A stretch of DNA of 64,000 nucleotides from Usnea hakonensis (taxonomy: Eukaryota; Ascomycota; Lecanoromycetes; Lecanorales; Parmeliaceae): the NCBI GenBank assembly GCA_013423325.1, contig BLJB01000018.1, positions 46,385 through 110,384 of the forward strand. Reading direction: 5' to 3'. The position numbers and the translations under genes were made by a program. The first letter of the stretch is position 1, and each line of letters begins with the position of its first letter. Under the pieces are notes generated by a model that worked only from the letters and a program-made list of their open reading frames with translations, searched no databases and was not told the DNA's origin. Below are positions 51,047-61,740 of the stretch, one piece after another.

Positions 51047-54000
51047 TTATAATGGCTGGTTACATACTCGACAATGTTTACCATATGACCCTCATGTAGT
51101 TATACCTCTTTCAGCACACCGTGGGCATTTGACGCTATACCTCATTATGATAAGGGTAGCTATAGCTAATCCGAAGCATACTAAGGTTAACACGCCTAAG
51201 TCTACCGCGATAACACTAGATAAAGGGGTTGCAAAGTCTCAGCTGGTAAGTACTTGCTCTGCACTAATCAGTAACCCCTGGAAGGAGAAGGAGCAAAGCA
51301 AACCACTTTGAAGAGGTAAGCTCACGTATGAGTGAGGTCGAGGTGGGCTAGCCAATCCTCATTCCAAGGAATTGAAACCTCTAGTCACGTGGGCTTGTAA
51401 AAGATCATAGAAGAACTGTGGGCTGTATCAAGGGTATCTTGAAGTAGCTTTACCTTCTACTAGCTGTATATAGACTATGTAGAGGAATAATCCTGTTGCT
51501 ATAACACTAATGATTGAGCCTAGACTGCTAATTAAATTCCACCCACTAAACGCATCGGGATAATCTGAAATTCGGCGCGGCATACCTTGTAGCGGGGTTT
51601 CATGGTTAGCTACATGGTTTCAGCACTCTTGGGCTTACCAAACATAGGGCTATCTATGCCTGTTCTACCTTTATTCATAACCTTTTCCATTAACCAAGTT
51701 ATGTCAACTATAGACGCCTGTGATGCCTCTGCGTAGCTGCCAACCTATCTAAAGCTGTATTATCATGCACCTTAACTGGTGTGGTTACCAGAGCGAGATG
51801 ATGTGCCTGTGCCTTTACAACAATAAAGATGATTTAGTTGCTGCGCAAACAGAGCTATAGCTACTAACATCCATATCTTGCCCGACTCCAGGTTCGTTGT
51901 CTTCTGAGTTGCGAAGCAACAGCCTCCTTAGCTTATCACAAGGTGCAGATGCATAAGCTCTGGTAGAATTAAGTCAAGGTTGGATTCAAACACAGGTAGC
52001 TAACCACAGCATATTACTACGCTGATTGGACTCTTTCTTATCCCTACCTTCTGTTACCCACCCTCCCTGGGTGGGCAGAGCAACTAGTCATACGTTCGTT
52101 GTAAAGCTTCAATAAAGGGACCATCACGCAGAGCCTCTGTAGATCCAATTCATGATAAGGTAAGTATACACCCTTGTGAAGCATGGGTATGGTGTCCTGC
52201 TAATCATCTAATGATATAAGATTTTCTAGCATACTGTGATGTACTGTATAGCTCCGAAATGCAATAAATCGGTAATAAAGCAGAGTACGTACTCCGTATA
52301 AGCAGATAATGAGCTAAACAGCTAGGCCTACAATAGACCTAAGAAATGCTGGGGAAAGAATGTTAAATTCACCCCGGTGAAAAGAATTCAAAAGTGAACT
52401 TTACCTGCTGTTACATTATAGTTCAATCCTAGTATCTTTGGTACTCAGAAGTATCAAGCGCTATACAATGCGAATACAGCACCCATACTTAATACATAAT
52501 GGAAGTGCCTTGATCCGGTGGGTTGCACCGCAACAAGTGGACTAATTCTTGACTTAATTTTGTGCTTTGGCGCAGCATCAGCATCATTAAAACTAGGCCA
52601 TTGACGTATAGCCTCTGGGAATCCCTTACGGTTATCTGCTGATTGTACGCCCGCATTACTCATATCGATTTTCGTGGCAGTATATCATCTTTGTCACATC
52701 GATGTTGCTACGCAATCGAAGTAAATGATAAAACTAAAAACATAGTTCCCAGCATATAGTCAATTTAAATATAATTAAATAAATTACTTTGGCCCATTTG
52801 AGCCACGACGTAGTAAGTCTAAATTGCCCCCACAAGGGCGATCGCTTAAAGGAAGATTTGGAGTAGCTTCTCTGGTTATATAAGCGCGCTCTGGAGACAG
52901 CACTGCTCACGCAGTGGATCGGACTATAACTTATCGAATGCTGCTCTAGGCCCACTGCTTCACAACACCGCGATGCTCCGCAAGGGCAGGCTTTAACATA
53001 AAAATTTTAAAATTCGATTGTCACGTTTAGTCTCTACGGTGCCTACTAACATGGTTCAAACCATGTATTGGTTACCACGGTGTCATCTTATATTTGTTAA
53101 CACGTCCAGCCTTTAGGGGTGATACAAGACTTCACCGTTAGCTATAGTTAAAGCTATCTAACTATAACCGAAAGGTGTGTTAAAACCTTTCATGGTGACA
53201 TTTTACACAAGACACTTACTTCTCGAGAAGCTTCTTAGCCCATGCTTTTTCTTTAATGACTCTAAATTACCGCCTTGCCCATCGGGGGGAGGAAGCAACA
53301 GAGGATAGCGAGTACAATGATCGATTATATCTAAGGTTAGCCGCTTCTTGTATATATCTTGCTTGGGAACCGATGCTCCGCAAGCATAATGGAGCGATAA
53401 TCATCAGAGGCCTGCTTACCGTAAGCATTCCTAACCTTATTCTCAGTTGCTTTTGCGATGCTCCTTGCTTGGGATGCTCTGTTGCTTACGGAGTATCGCA
53501 TCCCTCCCGCAACCATAGCAAAAGCAAGAGGGTACCCCAGCAAAGCAAACCCAAAGAAGTCTCTAATAGCCTGTATTAAATAGGTGTCATCGTTCTGCCC
53601 TAGCCAAAAGGAATGGTTAACCTTAAGGTTAGCTAGCTTGATTACTAATCTGTATTGAAGGTTCTGCTGATGCTGCGCTAGCCAGTGGTTGACCTGGATA
53701 TTTCCATCTACCTCCATCAAGCCTACTCGAAGCTGCTTTATATAGTTATCATAGTCACTCTATCATCAAATGAATCTATAGGGTTAGGGTTATCATTAAG
53801 ATTTAAACCTTTAGAAAGCCGCTTCCCTAAAGGGAGATTACTAGGCCGTGTTGAAGCCAGCAAATCAAAAGCTAAGAACCGGATCATGGAAGGCTATATC
53901 CAAGGAAGCATTGGCTAAAACGACTCCGCTCACACGCTCTCTTTTCCTGGTGCTGTGTCATGCGTATGCTGAATACTTCGCCATAGGCGAGGTCCGCTAG

Positions 54001-57000
54001 CAAGCAAGCATCGCTGCATAACATGATGCTTCATTCGGGCTAGGGAAACTTGTCCCTACCAGGTCATCCCAAGATTCATTAGGTTGCTGCGCAAGTGAAG
54101 AGTCTTAGGATGATAAGGAGTGTTTAAACATGGACTATATCTTCTCATAATAATACGAGGGCTACGTGTAGTCTCTGAGGTCATGATTGGCACTACTAAG
54201 AGTCCAGAGCATACCTGCTGATTGTCCAGACTACCCCTTGCAATCTCCGATGTGTGGTCAGCGTAGCAGACTATGCATTGTTACTGAGGTTAAAGAGCTA
54301 ACCTTTCCTCTTGCCCCTCGAGGTGGGTTGAATGAAGCAACTACTTAGTGACATTTACCCCCCTAATAAGTACAACTGCGTTGTGGGGGTAAATGCCATG
54401 CCACTAAGACAAAGCGAGTTGCTACGCAAGAGGGGATCAGTAGCACAATCATGTGGATATTCCAGCATATAGTAACCTTAAAACGAAGGACTGAGGGTCG
54501 ATTTAATCCTCCAACGGTAAATAGGAAGATAAAGCCCAAACCAAAGAGCATAAAAGGTGTAAGCATAAAAGAACCTCCATAACATGTAGCCAACCAGGAG
54601 AATATTTTTATACCTGTAGGCACTGCTATGATCAATGTAGCGGCTGTGAAATAAGCACGTGTATCCACATCTAGACCCACACTATACATATGATGCAAAT
54701 GATATCTTATGTGATATCTTGGACTATGTCTTGGTCTTCGGTTTCAGGTATGAAGGGTTATTAAGCCAAACCCGTTGCTTGTGCTGTTGCGAAGCAAGGG
54801 CTAAACAAAGGGTTATGCAGCCTATAAATAAAATATATATATATATATATATATATATTCTAACGGAAAGACGCAGCGTTTATAGTCTCTGAGGTATTCT
54901 TGTCGGTAGTTGCATTACTTGCTAAGCATGTACGTTATGCAAAGTACCATGCATTTCATACTAGAGTTAAGCTTAGACTACCCCTTGAACAGAGTAATCC
55001 TCGCTTCGCAAGGTGCAGACTAAGATTACCTGCTAATGGGGCGTAGCTTATAAGATTTTTACTGGATGCTTCATCGGGTTGCTTGTAGAAATATATAGCT
55101 CCACACTTGCTTCGCAACTACGATGTGTTGTATCCGCACAGCACAACCCTACTCGTGCTATACTCCGTTCAGCAGAGGAAGCAGAGCATGAGAGTACCTA
55201 TAAGCACTAAACCTTCCTAGCATAAAGCGCAATTTGTTATCCCTGTGTCACCAGAGGGAGAAGCCAACGATAGACTTCAAACGACGAACCCTAATACACC
55301 AATTGACATCATAGCGTATATCATACCAAGTGTACCAAACACGCTTTTATTGGATGCGGCTGAGATGGTTGTACTAATTACACCGAAACCAGGTATGATT
55401 AGAATGTAAACTTCCGGATGTCCGAAGAATCCATTTCTTCCATTTTAACTAGTTGCTTACCCCCGAGGAAGGTATGCAACTCAAATCGCTTTATCCTAAC
55501 GAAGTCATGCTTCATTCGGGCATGGGAGGGGTTGCGAAGTATCCATAGCCCAGGTTAAAACCACCATATGTTTAATAAGGAAGAAACCGACTGTACATTA
55601 AGCATCCTTTCAGATACCTACCAGTGAAACCAGTCTGTAGCGGTCACTTAAGCAACCGACGGTCTTTAAAGGATGTACTTATTGACCGTTAGCACTAGTA
55701 TCGCTAATAATCACGCTGCCCCCTTGCGGTTAGGCTGCTATGCTACCAACAGCCATGCATGCTTCCTCCGGGCCAGCTCGCATGCCAATGATGGGTAGGC
55801 TATATATATAAGCGGCTGACTTTCCACTTTTCATCAGGTTTAAAGTAGCTTAGCCTTATAAATAAAAAGACACTATGTGTATTTCTATGCTCCAGAGTAC
55901 AATGATGCACAGAGCAACAGCAATCTTAACTAAATCTATGGGAGGCGTAGCCTGTTGCTACCCCAGATCTTATATATGTTTACATCTGTCCTTGTTACCC
56001 ACACTATCTTAAGGGTGAGGTAACGAAGTAGCTTCATAACTTATTTATATGTTAAACCATGATTTGTTTTCCTACCTTGGAGCTTCGCAGCCCAAGGCCA
56101 CCTAAGAAAAGATGTTGGTATAGTATAGGATCACCTCCACCCGTAGGTTCAAAGAATGAAGTATTGAAGTTCCTGTCGGTTAGGATCATTGTAATTCCCA
56201 ATTGTTGGCTGCAAGGGTAGTACGCACTCAAACACTCTCGTGGTTGGTAGGACCATATCTTATGTTTTTAAGCACTCGGGCGTATAGTCTCTGAGGATAA
56301 GCAAGGATTTAAGGTCCAAGATTACCTGCTGATTGTGATATATTACATAACAGTTACCAGCATGAAGCCTGATTTAAGGCCGGCAGAATTATACCGGCGA
56401 GCACTGGTAATGACAATAAAAGTAGAACAGCTGTAATAACAACGGCTCAACCGAATAGAGCCAATTTGTGCAGTCTGATACCTGGGCTTCTCATATTCAA
56501 GATAGTAGTTATGACACTATAATAGCTAAGCATTCTGGCTAGCTTATCTTATATTATTGCGGACTATATATTAGCGTATGTTTATATACGGCATCTAGCG
56601 TGTAGTCTCTAAGGTTCCAATCTATTAAAGCATACGTAACCCTTCGCAAGTTGGTTTCCTGCTGATTGAGCATAACCTATAAGATTTTAACTTGCTTTTG
56701 CTACGCAAGAGGGTGCCCTCATGCTTTGGTTTACCAAGCAAGAAGGTATGCATCGCAATTAAAGTACCTATAGACACTGAGCTGTTCCAGCATATAGTTA
56801 GAATTTTTATATGAACCTTACACTCCTCCTTATACTAGAGGTAGGGATAGTAAAATCCAGTTCATAGCCCCCAATAAAGAGCTTATACCTGAAAGATGTA
56901 AAGCGAAGATAACTAGATCTACACTAGGTCCACTATGACTTTGTGAACCAGAGAGTGGGGGATAGCAAGAGGTATAGGTAACTTCATTTACTACTTTGGA

Positions 57001-59207
57001 CTATACTTTCATCTTAATACGGCATAGCATGCTGAGTTCCATGCTACCAGTTAGCTTTAAGATGCTCTTCATTCAGTCTCTGATGAGTAGAGGTTTCTTT
57101 TGCTTTGCAAGAAGCAACTCCTAATCATGCGTATTATCTCCTTGAAATACATATTGTTACATACCTTAGTGTAGGTTAGCAGATGCTCCGTAACATACAT
57201 CGGAACAGGTCACCATAGCAGATGCTCCACAACATATATCGGAGCAGGTTACCATAGCAGATGCTCCGCAACATATATCGGAGCAGGTTACCATAGAATA
57301 TTATATGAAATATAATAGCCTCTTTAGAGCAGACTGCGTAGCTGTCAACAAGCATAGCTTGTAGACTACCCCTCTGAAGGAGGATGGGCCATGGTATAGC
57401 CTTAACCACAAACGTGAGTAATGTATAACGGTGCAAGCCTGGCATAATACAGGATACTTGAAGATGTTCGCGCATCGAGAAGAGTTTAAAATATTCCATG
57501 TCGCCATAGAAAGACCCCCTATAATCCAAGAGTCCACCCTGTCAATTTAGGCTGCGTAGATCCCCATCTATCAAAGATGTGGCCCGCGCAGTCTATCTAT
57601 ACAGGAGCAAACAAGCAACCAGATGAATAGCGAAGGGCCTACTCAGCCAGATCCTGTTGCTGGGATACTTCGGAGCATCCATGGCCTATAAATAAAATAT
57701 TATATTATATATAATATTCTACTTGCTCATGCTCCACACCTCCGGTGTTGGTCCCCTTACATCACCTACGGTGAAGGAGTGTCGCAGAGCAAAAGAAGGT
57801 ATGCATACAAGAAGCATCCCACGCATAGATATAAATTTGGACTATCTCTTCATCCATAATGGACGTATCACATCTAGTCTCTGAGGATATCCATTAGATA
57901 TACACATCTTTGCAAACCAAGATCGGTTAGCGAAGCAACTGTGGGTGTGGGTTTCCTGCTGATTGCCCTTAAGTTTACCTATCCTGTTGCTTCACAATCA
58001 CATGCGGATGTACAAGGCCTACTTAATTTTAGGGGTGTCCCAGCATACGGTGATATTCTGCATAGTAAGCTCTTACTATTCGAGCACAGTTAAATACCCG
58101 CTCCGTTCTCTATACCATTGGCCACTAGGAATAAAAAGATGCTAGGAATCAGCAATCAAAAACTTATATTATTAAGTCTAGGGAATGCCATATCTGGCCC
58201 ACCTACTAATAATGGCAATAGAAAATTACCAAATCCTCCAATCATTGCCATCGCTGCCTCATTTACCATACAAACTTGCTAATACAACACATGTGCACGT
58301 GCGGGAGGGATGCTCTGGTTCCCTCCCGCATCCAGAGCAAGTACATATATGTACATGTGTGATTTTATTTATAGCCCAGTTGCATGCTTCTTGCTTGCTA
58401 GTTGCAAAGCAAGTACCCTCGCCATGCGTTGCTTCGCAACTCCGTTCCGTAAGCAACCATAGCAAATAGAATATATCTGGGATACTTCTTGCAAAGCATC
58501 TCTTGCCTTGCAAGGAGCGTCGCTGTGGGTCGTTCCGTCACCCTCGCAACTACGTATCGCTTCCTCCAACCCACGGGCAGAAGCTTAGCATCTCCTATCG
58601 GCAATGTTACTCTAGCTATCTATAATCCTATCGGCTTGTTTTGTTTAGGAAGGATTTTGGTTTGATAGTCTCTTTCGAGGCCCATTAGAATACACTTTAT
58701 ATGCAGTTTGTTCTTTATGTTTTGCGAACGTAGTTTCAGCAACATGCATAAACTACCGTCTACTCGTTGCTCTTTTACAGCAGGTATCATAAATGAATGC
58801 CTGCTGATTTAGATCCGCGATAATCCATTTCTCTTTCGATTATCTCTAGGTTTGTTACCGTACATGATTGATTAGTTCATCCACTAATAGCTTTTCAGCT
58901 ATTGCTTGGTACCTGGAGCTTTAGGATGTTCCCGGAGTTTGATAGTTAATCCCACGCAAGCGATTTCCTATATACACTCAGCAGGCATGACCATAAAGAA
59001 GATCATAACTATAGCATGACTTGTAATTATGCTGTTATATAGCTGGTTATCTTCAATGAACTGGACTCCAGGGCCAGATAATTCTAATCTTATTAGGACG
59101 GAGTAGGCAGTACCTATTAAACCTGATATTAAAGCAAATATTAGGTACAAGACTCCTATATCCTTGGCATTAGACGATAGGAATCATCTCTCCAATCAAA
59201 GGGATAT
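51047..59207 (-). CDS. cox1: cytochrome c oxidase subunit 1 (12 exons; C-terminal extension)
   Basis: Cox1 holds heme a and the heme a3-CuB centre. Exons in order: 58983-59207, 58096-58248, 57529-57542 (14 nt), 56859-56965, 56393-56514, 56105-56198, 55274-55431, 54501-54695, 53883-53930 (48 nt), 52801-52818 (18 nt), 52337-52507, 51047-51592. The lengths sum to 617 codons. Blocks are NAKDIGVLYLIFALISGLIG, TSHAIVMIFFMVMP, MIGGFGNFLLPLLVGGPDMA, TGWTLYPPLSG, FFGHPEVYILIIPGFGVIS, HHMYSVGLDVDTRAYFTAAT, HFHYVLSMGAVFALYSAWYF and GMPRRISDYPDAFSGWN. The normal end (about SLEWGLASPPRPHSYVSLPL) is followed by about 85 more in-frame residues: a membrane helix and CPRC...CRVC. No ATG opens exon 1; ATA at 59207 is the likeliest start, but the frame is open to 59384. 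Confidence 0.93.
51593..52336 (-). other. group I intron cox1-i11
   Basis: It splits FLG|LQGMPRR. Weaker core marks than in other introns: ATTAGCAGGACACC near 52195 and GATCTACAGAGGC near 52135. I find no clear endonuclease motif in its 744 nt, although the middle part (51660-52000) has low repeat content and may hold an unrecognised relic. Confidence 0.65.
52508..52800 (-). other. group I intron cox1-i10 (293 nt)
   Basis: It follows the 18-nt exon TYYVVA. GACTATATGCTGGGAAC near 52745, ACAATCAGCAGATAACC near 52638 and CCAGAGGCTATACGTC near 52600 mark the core. Confidence 0.78.
52819..53882 (-). other. group I intron cox1-i9 with endonuclease relic
   Basis: It splits AFHD|TYYVVA. CACCGTAGAGACTAAACGTG near 53030 and AAGTTATAGTCCGATCC near 52920 mark the core. 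A LAGLIDADG relic lies in its 5' half (53330-53760). Confidence 0.78.
53330..53760 (-). pseudogene. LAGLIDADG homing endonuclease relic in cox1-i9
   Basis: YIKQLRVGLMEVDGNIQVNH carries one LAGLIDADG motif, and LQYRLVIKLANLKVN and LIQAIRDFFG follow as in the single-chain family. Upstream the frame is stopped by TAG. Downstream a long GC-module block (53430-53545) shifts the frame before NKVRNAYGKQASDDYRSIM. No second motif is intact, so it is not active as written. Confidence 0.7.
53931..54500 (-). other. group I intron cox1-i8
   Basis: It splits VGGLN|SGVVLAN. GACCTCAGAGACTACACG near 54175 and AGAAGATATAGTCCA near 54135 mark the core. Confidence 0.8.
54696..55273 (-). other. group I intron cox1-i7
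   Basis: It splits GFVVWS|HHMYSVG. ATACCTCAGAGACTATAAACG near 54885 and CCAAGACATAGTCCA near 54725 mark the core. It contains an AT hairpin (54822-54862) with a long TA run. Confidence 0.8.
54822..54862 (-). repeat. AT hairpin element with TA run
   Basis: CTATAAATAAAATA, an uninterrupted (TA)n, then ATTCTA. The fixed ends are kept. Confidence 0.8.
55432..56104 (-). other. group I intron cox1-i6 (IA-like)
   Basis: It splits QHLF|WFFGHPE inside the Trp codon. GACCGTCGGTTGCTTAAG with ACCGCTACAGACTGG near 55625-55665 gives the IA-like core seen in cob-i2 and cob-i3. Confidence 0.8.
56199..56392 (-). other. group I intron cox1-i5 (194 nt)
   Basis: It splits LAG|GITMILT. In only 194 nt it still shows ACAATCAGCAGGTAATC near 56335, ATCCTCAGAGACTATACGC near 56290 and AGATATGGTCC near 56250. 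Confidence 0.8.
56515..56858 (-). other. group I intron cox1-i4
   Basis: It splits GAMN|FITTI. CTCAATCAGCAGGAAACC near 56660, AACCTTAGAGACTACACGC near 56605 and TATATAGTCCGC near 56565 mark the core. Confidence 0.8.
56966..57528 (-). other. group I intron cox1-i3
   Basis: It follows the 14-nt exon. ACTCATCAGAGACTGAATG near 57080 and GAAAGTATAGTCCAAAG near 57005 mark the core. A threefold repeat (57177-57297) lies in it. Confidence 0.78.
57177..57297 (+). repeat. 39-bp tandem repeat, three copies
   Basis: The unit AGATGCTCCGCAACATATAT, CGGAGCAGGTTACCATAGC occurs three times with a few changes. Each unit contains one GC hairpin half (GCTCCGCAAC) within a larger CTCCG...CGGAG inverted repeat. 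Confidence 0.85.
57543..58095 (-). other. group I intron cox1-i2
   Basis: It splits NGAG|TGWT. GCAATCAGCAGGAAACCC near 57955, ATATCCTCAGAGACTAGATG near 57880 and AAGAGATAGTCCAAA near 57840 mark the core. An AT hairpin lies at 57686-57721. Confidence 0.8.
57686..57721 (-). repeat. AT hairpin element
   Basis: CTATAAATAAAATATTAT, TATTATATATAATATTCTA: fixed ends with a palindromic core. Confidence 0.75.
58249..58982 (-). other. group I intron cox1-i1, homologous to the rns group I intron
   Basis: It starts GCTGAGTGTATATAGGAAAT after the exon CATGCCT. The blocks TCCGGGAACATCCTAAAGCT and AAGAGCAACGAGTAGACGG match the rns intron at 9290-9914. It contains a GC-repeat block including an 85-bp sequence (58476-58560) repeated exactly at 60196. 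Confidence 0.85.
58476..58560 (+). repeat. 85-bp exact direct repeat, copy 1
   Basis: From TCTGGGATACTTCTTGC to CAACTACGTATCGC, identical to 60196-60280 and in the same direction. Confidence 0.9.
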
Positions 59208-59384
59208 CTTATTCTGGTCTATATGCAATCTATTACCTGCATTTACACTGTTGCTTTGCAAGAAGCCAACAACAGAAACTTCAGGCCTTTCTGATTCCGT
59301 AGGCTGCTCATCGGATGCTCTGCTAGGAATAGATATAAGCACGGTAGGCGTGTTTGTGTTGTGGATGCCTCGAGGTTCCCCCGT

Positions 59385-60195
59385 CTAGGTTGCGGAGCAA
59401 GAAACCCATGGAGCGATGCTCCGCCAGGGCTAAAACCCGATGAAGCACAACTAATACTAAAATAAGCATTTCACCCGCCCTTAATTATATATGGAGAGGT
59501 TACCCTTCGGAAATTTAATTTCATGGCCCCTGATACTTCTTGCTTGGGAAGCGAGGGTCCTTGCGCAGCAAAAGCAATAGGGAGTATGCCAAGGAGGAAC
59601 TGAGCCCTAAATTCTTGAGATTGCTGCTGCATCCCTGTGTTGTGTTGGGTTATGTTCCTTTAGGATGTTGCTTTGCTTACCGGAGGTCTGCAAGCAACAA
59701 CAGAACCGCAAAATCATGTATAAAACCCTACTGTAGCAGAGCAAGGGCTATATATATTCTAATGAGAAGCTTCATTTTCTTGCGGAGGGCAACCTCGCAT
59801 TAAAGTAAAACAAAAGCACAAGCAAGCCCTACTCGTACCCATTCCACTGGCTTACGTCTTCATTCGGCTATCACCACAAATAAACCATGGGATACTTCTT
59901 GTCTTGTGAAACATCGCCGAAGTTGCTATGGATGCTCCGCATCCCAAGCAAGAGGTATTGCTGTTGGAACATCGCAAGTCCAAAGCATCTCGCGTTGCTT
60001 GGGTTGCTAACGTAGTTTCAGCAACCCATGCAATCAGCAACACCCAAGGTTGGGTAACGGATAGTAACCTCGTAGTTGCTTGCTTCCTCCGTGCAAAGCA
60101 ACCAGCGCGAAGGAAACCACTTTGCATATGAGCCCCCCCTTAGCTCCCTGAAGGGGTATATGGCTAGAGGCCGTTTAGTCTAGCCTTCGAAGATG
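59385..60195. repeat. spacer between nad5 and cox1
   Basis: No gene is seen. GC modules predominate (59540-59575, 59925-60105). The frame upstream of cox1 exon 1 stays open from 59384. Confidence 0.55.
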
Positions 60196-60280
60196 TCTGG
60201 GATACTTCTTGCAAAGCATCTCTTGCCTTGCAAGGAGCGTCGCTGTGGGTCGTTCCGTCACCCTCGCAACTACGTATCGC
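60196..60280 (+). repeat. 85-bp exact direct repeat, copy 2
   Basis: Identical to 58476-58560. It lies in the spacer just downstream of nad5, about 1.7 kb away; cox1 exon 1 lies between the two copies. Confidence 0.9.
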
Positions 60281-60317
60281 AAAGCAGTCTAGAAATCAAA
60301 TATATACATTAGATATA

Positions 60318-61709
60318 TTATATTAGGCTTAGTAAAGCGAGTATCAGAGAAAGCAGGAGACTTATATCTATAAGGGAGATGTAGGGTATAAGAATATAGA
60401 AGATTAGGCCCATTAGGATATACAATGCATAAGTTGTAATCACACCTGTATCCAAACTACTTAGACTACCGCTCATTCTAAGCAGACCACGTTCTAGCCC
60501 ATACGGTCCTAAAGTCTCTACGCTACCTTTATCTAATATCTTGGTAGTTTGCCCCCCTAACCTTAGAATGAACCGAGTTATATAGCGGTTATAGAAAGCT
60601 TCAACAAGGAAACGTTGGTTAAAGAAGCCGAAGATATTGTAGCCGAATCTTGTTAGCTTGAAGTTAATCAGAGATTTGGGTAAGACTTCGGAGTATACTA
60701 GGGAAAGAGCACTAGCTCCAACGGTTAAGAACAAGGGTAGAGCTTTGAAGAGAGTGGGGACAGCAAATTCAGTTTCTAGTATAATTTCGTGCATAGGATG
60801 GATGAATAGACTATTGTCGGTAAATAAGCCTGTACCCATACCAATGAATAAATCCTTAGTGATGTAGCCAAAGAATATGGATGCAAACCCTAGTATAATT
60901 AGAGGTAAGCTCATAGCTATGTCACCTTCGTGGGCTCCCTTGTAGTTTGTTAAGGGTCCATTGGCACTAGTAAGGAAGGTTAGGTATAATACCTTCACTG
61001 AATACAGTGTGGTGAACAGAGCACCTATAGTAGCTATAAAGTACACAGCTATACTAGATAAATGGTGAGCCCCATAGGCGGATTCAAGTATAAAGTCCTT
61101 GGAATAGAAGCCGGTCATAAATGGGAAGGCAACTAGACTTAGAGAGGCTACTAACATGACTGTATAGCTTAATGGCAAGAAGACTATTAAACCTCCGTAC
61201 TTCCTAAAGTCCTGGTTGTCTGCTACAGCATGTATTACTGCACCTGCACCTAGGAAGAGTAATCCTTTGTAAACGAGTATTCCGCATCCGGGGTCCTTGA
61301 GTAGAGTAGTGAGGACCCCGGATGAGGAATAAAGAAGCAGAGTAGTTACCTATCTGTCTAGACCATATAATAGTATCTCCTAATGTGATGCCTCTTGCTA
61401 CTTGTTGCTTCGCAACTCCTAATGTGATGCCTCTTGCTTTTGCTACGCGACACCGGAGGTGTGGAGCATGGAAGACCCCCCTCGATACTTCTAATCAGTA
61501 AGCCTTACTTGCTGACACGGAGGAAGCATGCAAGGGAGCAAGTCAGCATGCAAGGGAGCAAGTCAGCATATTTATAACAAGCTAAAGCTAGAGAGTACTC
61601 CCGACGTATGGTCGTTGAGGGTTAGCCATTACCCTGCTGATTGCCATTAGCCATTAGCCATGATGGTAGGTTTCCCAGCATATAGTCGGATTTAACATGC
61701 ACTTACAAA

Positions 61710-61740
<31 letters not shown>

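Noticed and set aside
51129..51311. A plus-strand ORF of 60 codons
   Set aside because: It is antisense to the cox1 C-terminal region.
53685..53918. A plus-strand ORF overlapping cox1 exon 9
   Set aside because: It is antisense to a conserved cox1 exon and the endonuclease relic.
52819..54500. Apparent loss, or trans-splicing, of the LANASLD...TYYVV part of cox1
   Set aside because: The missing residues were found in cis in two short exons at 53883-53930 and 52801-52818 with consistent phases.
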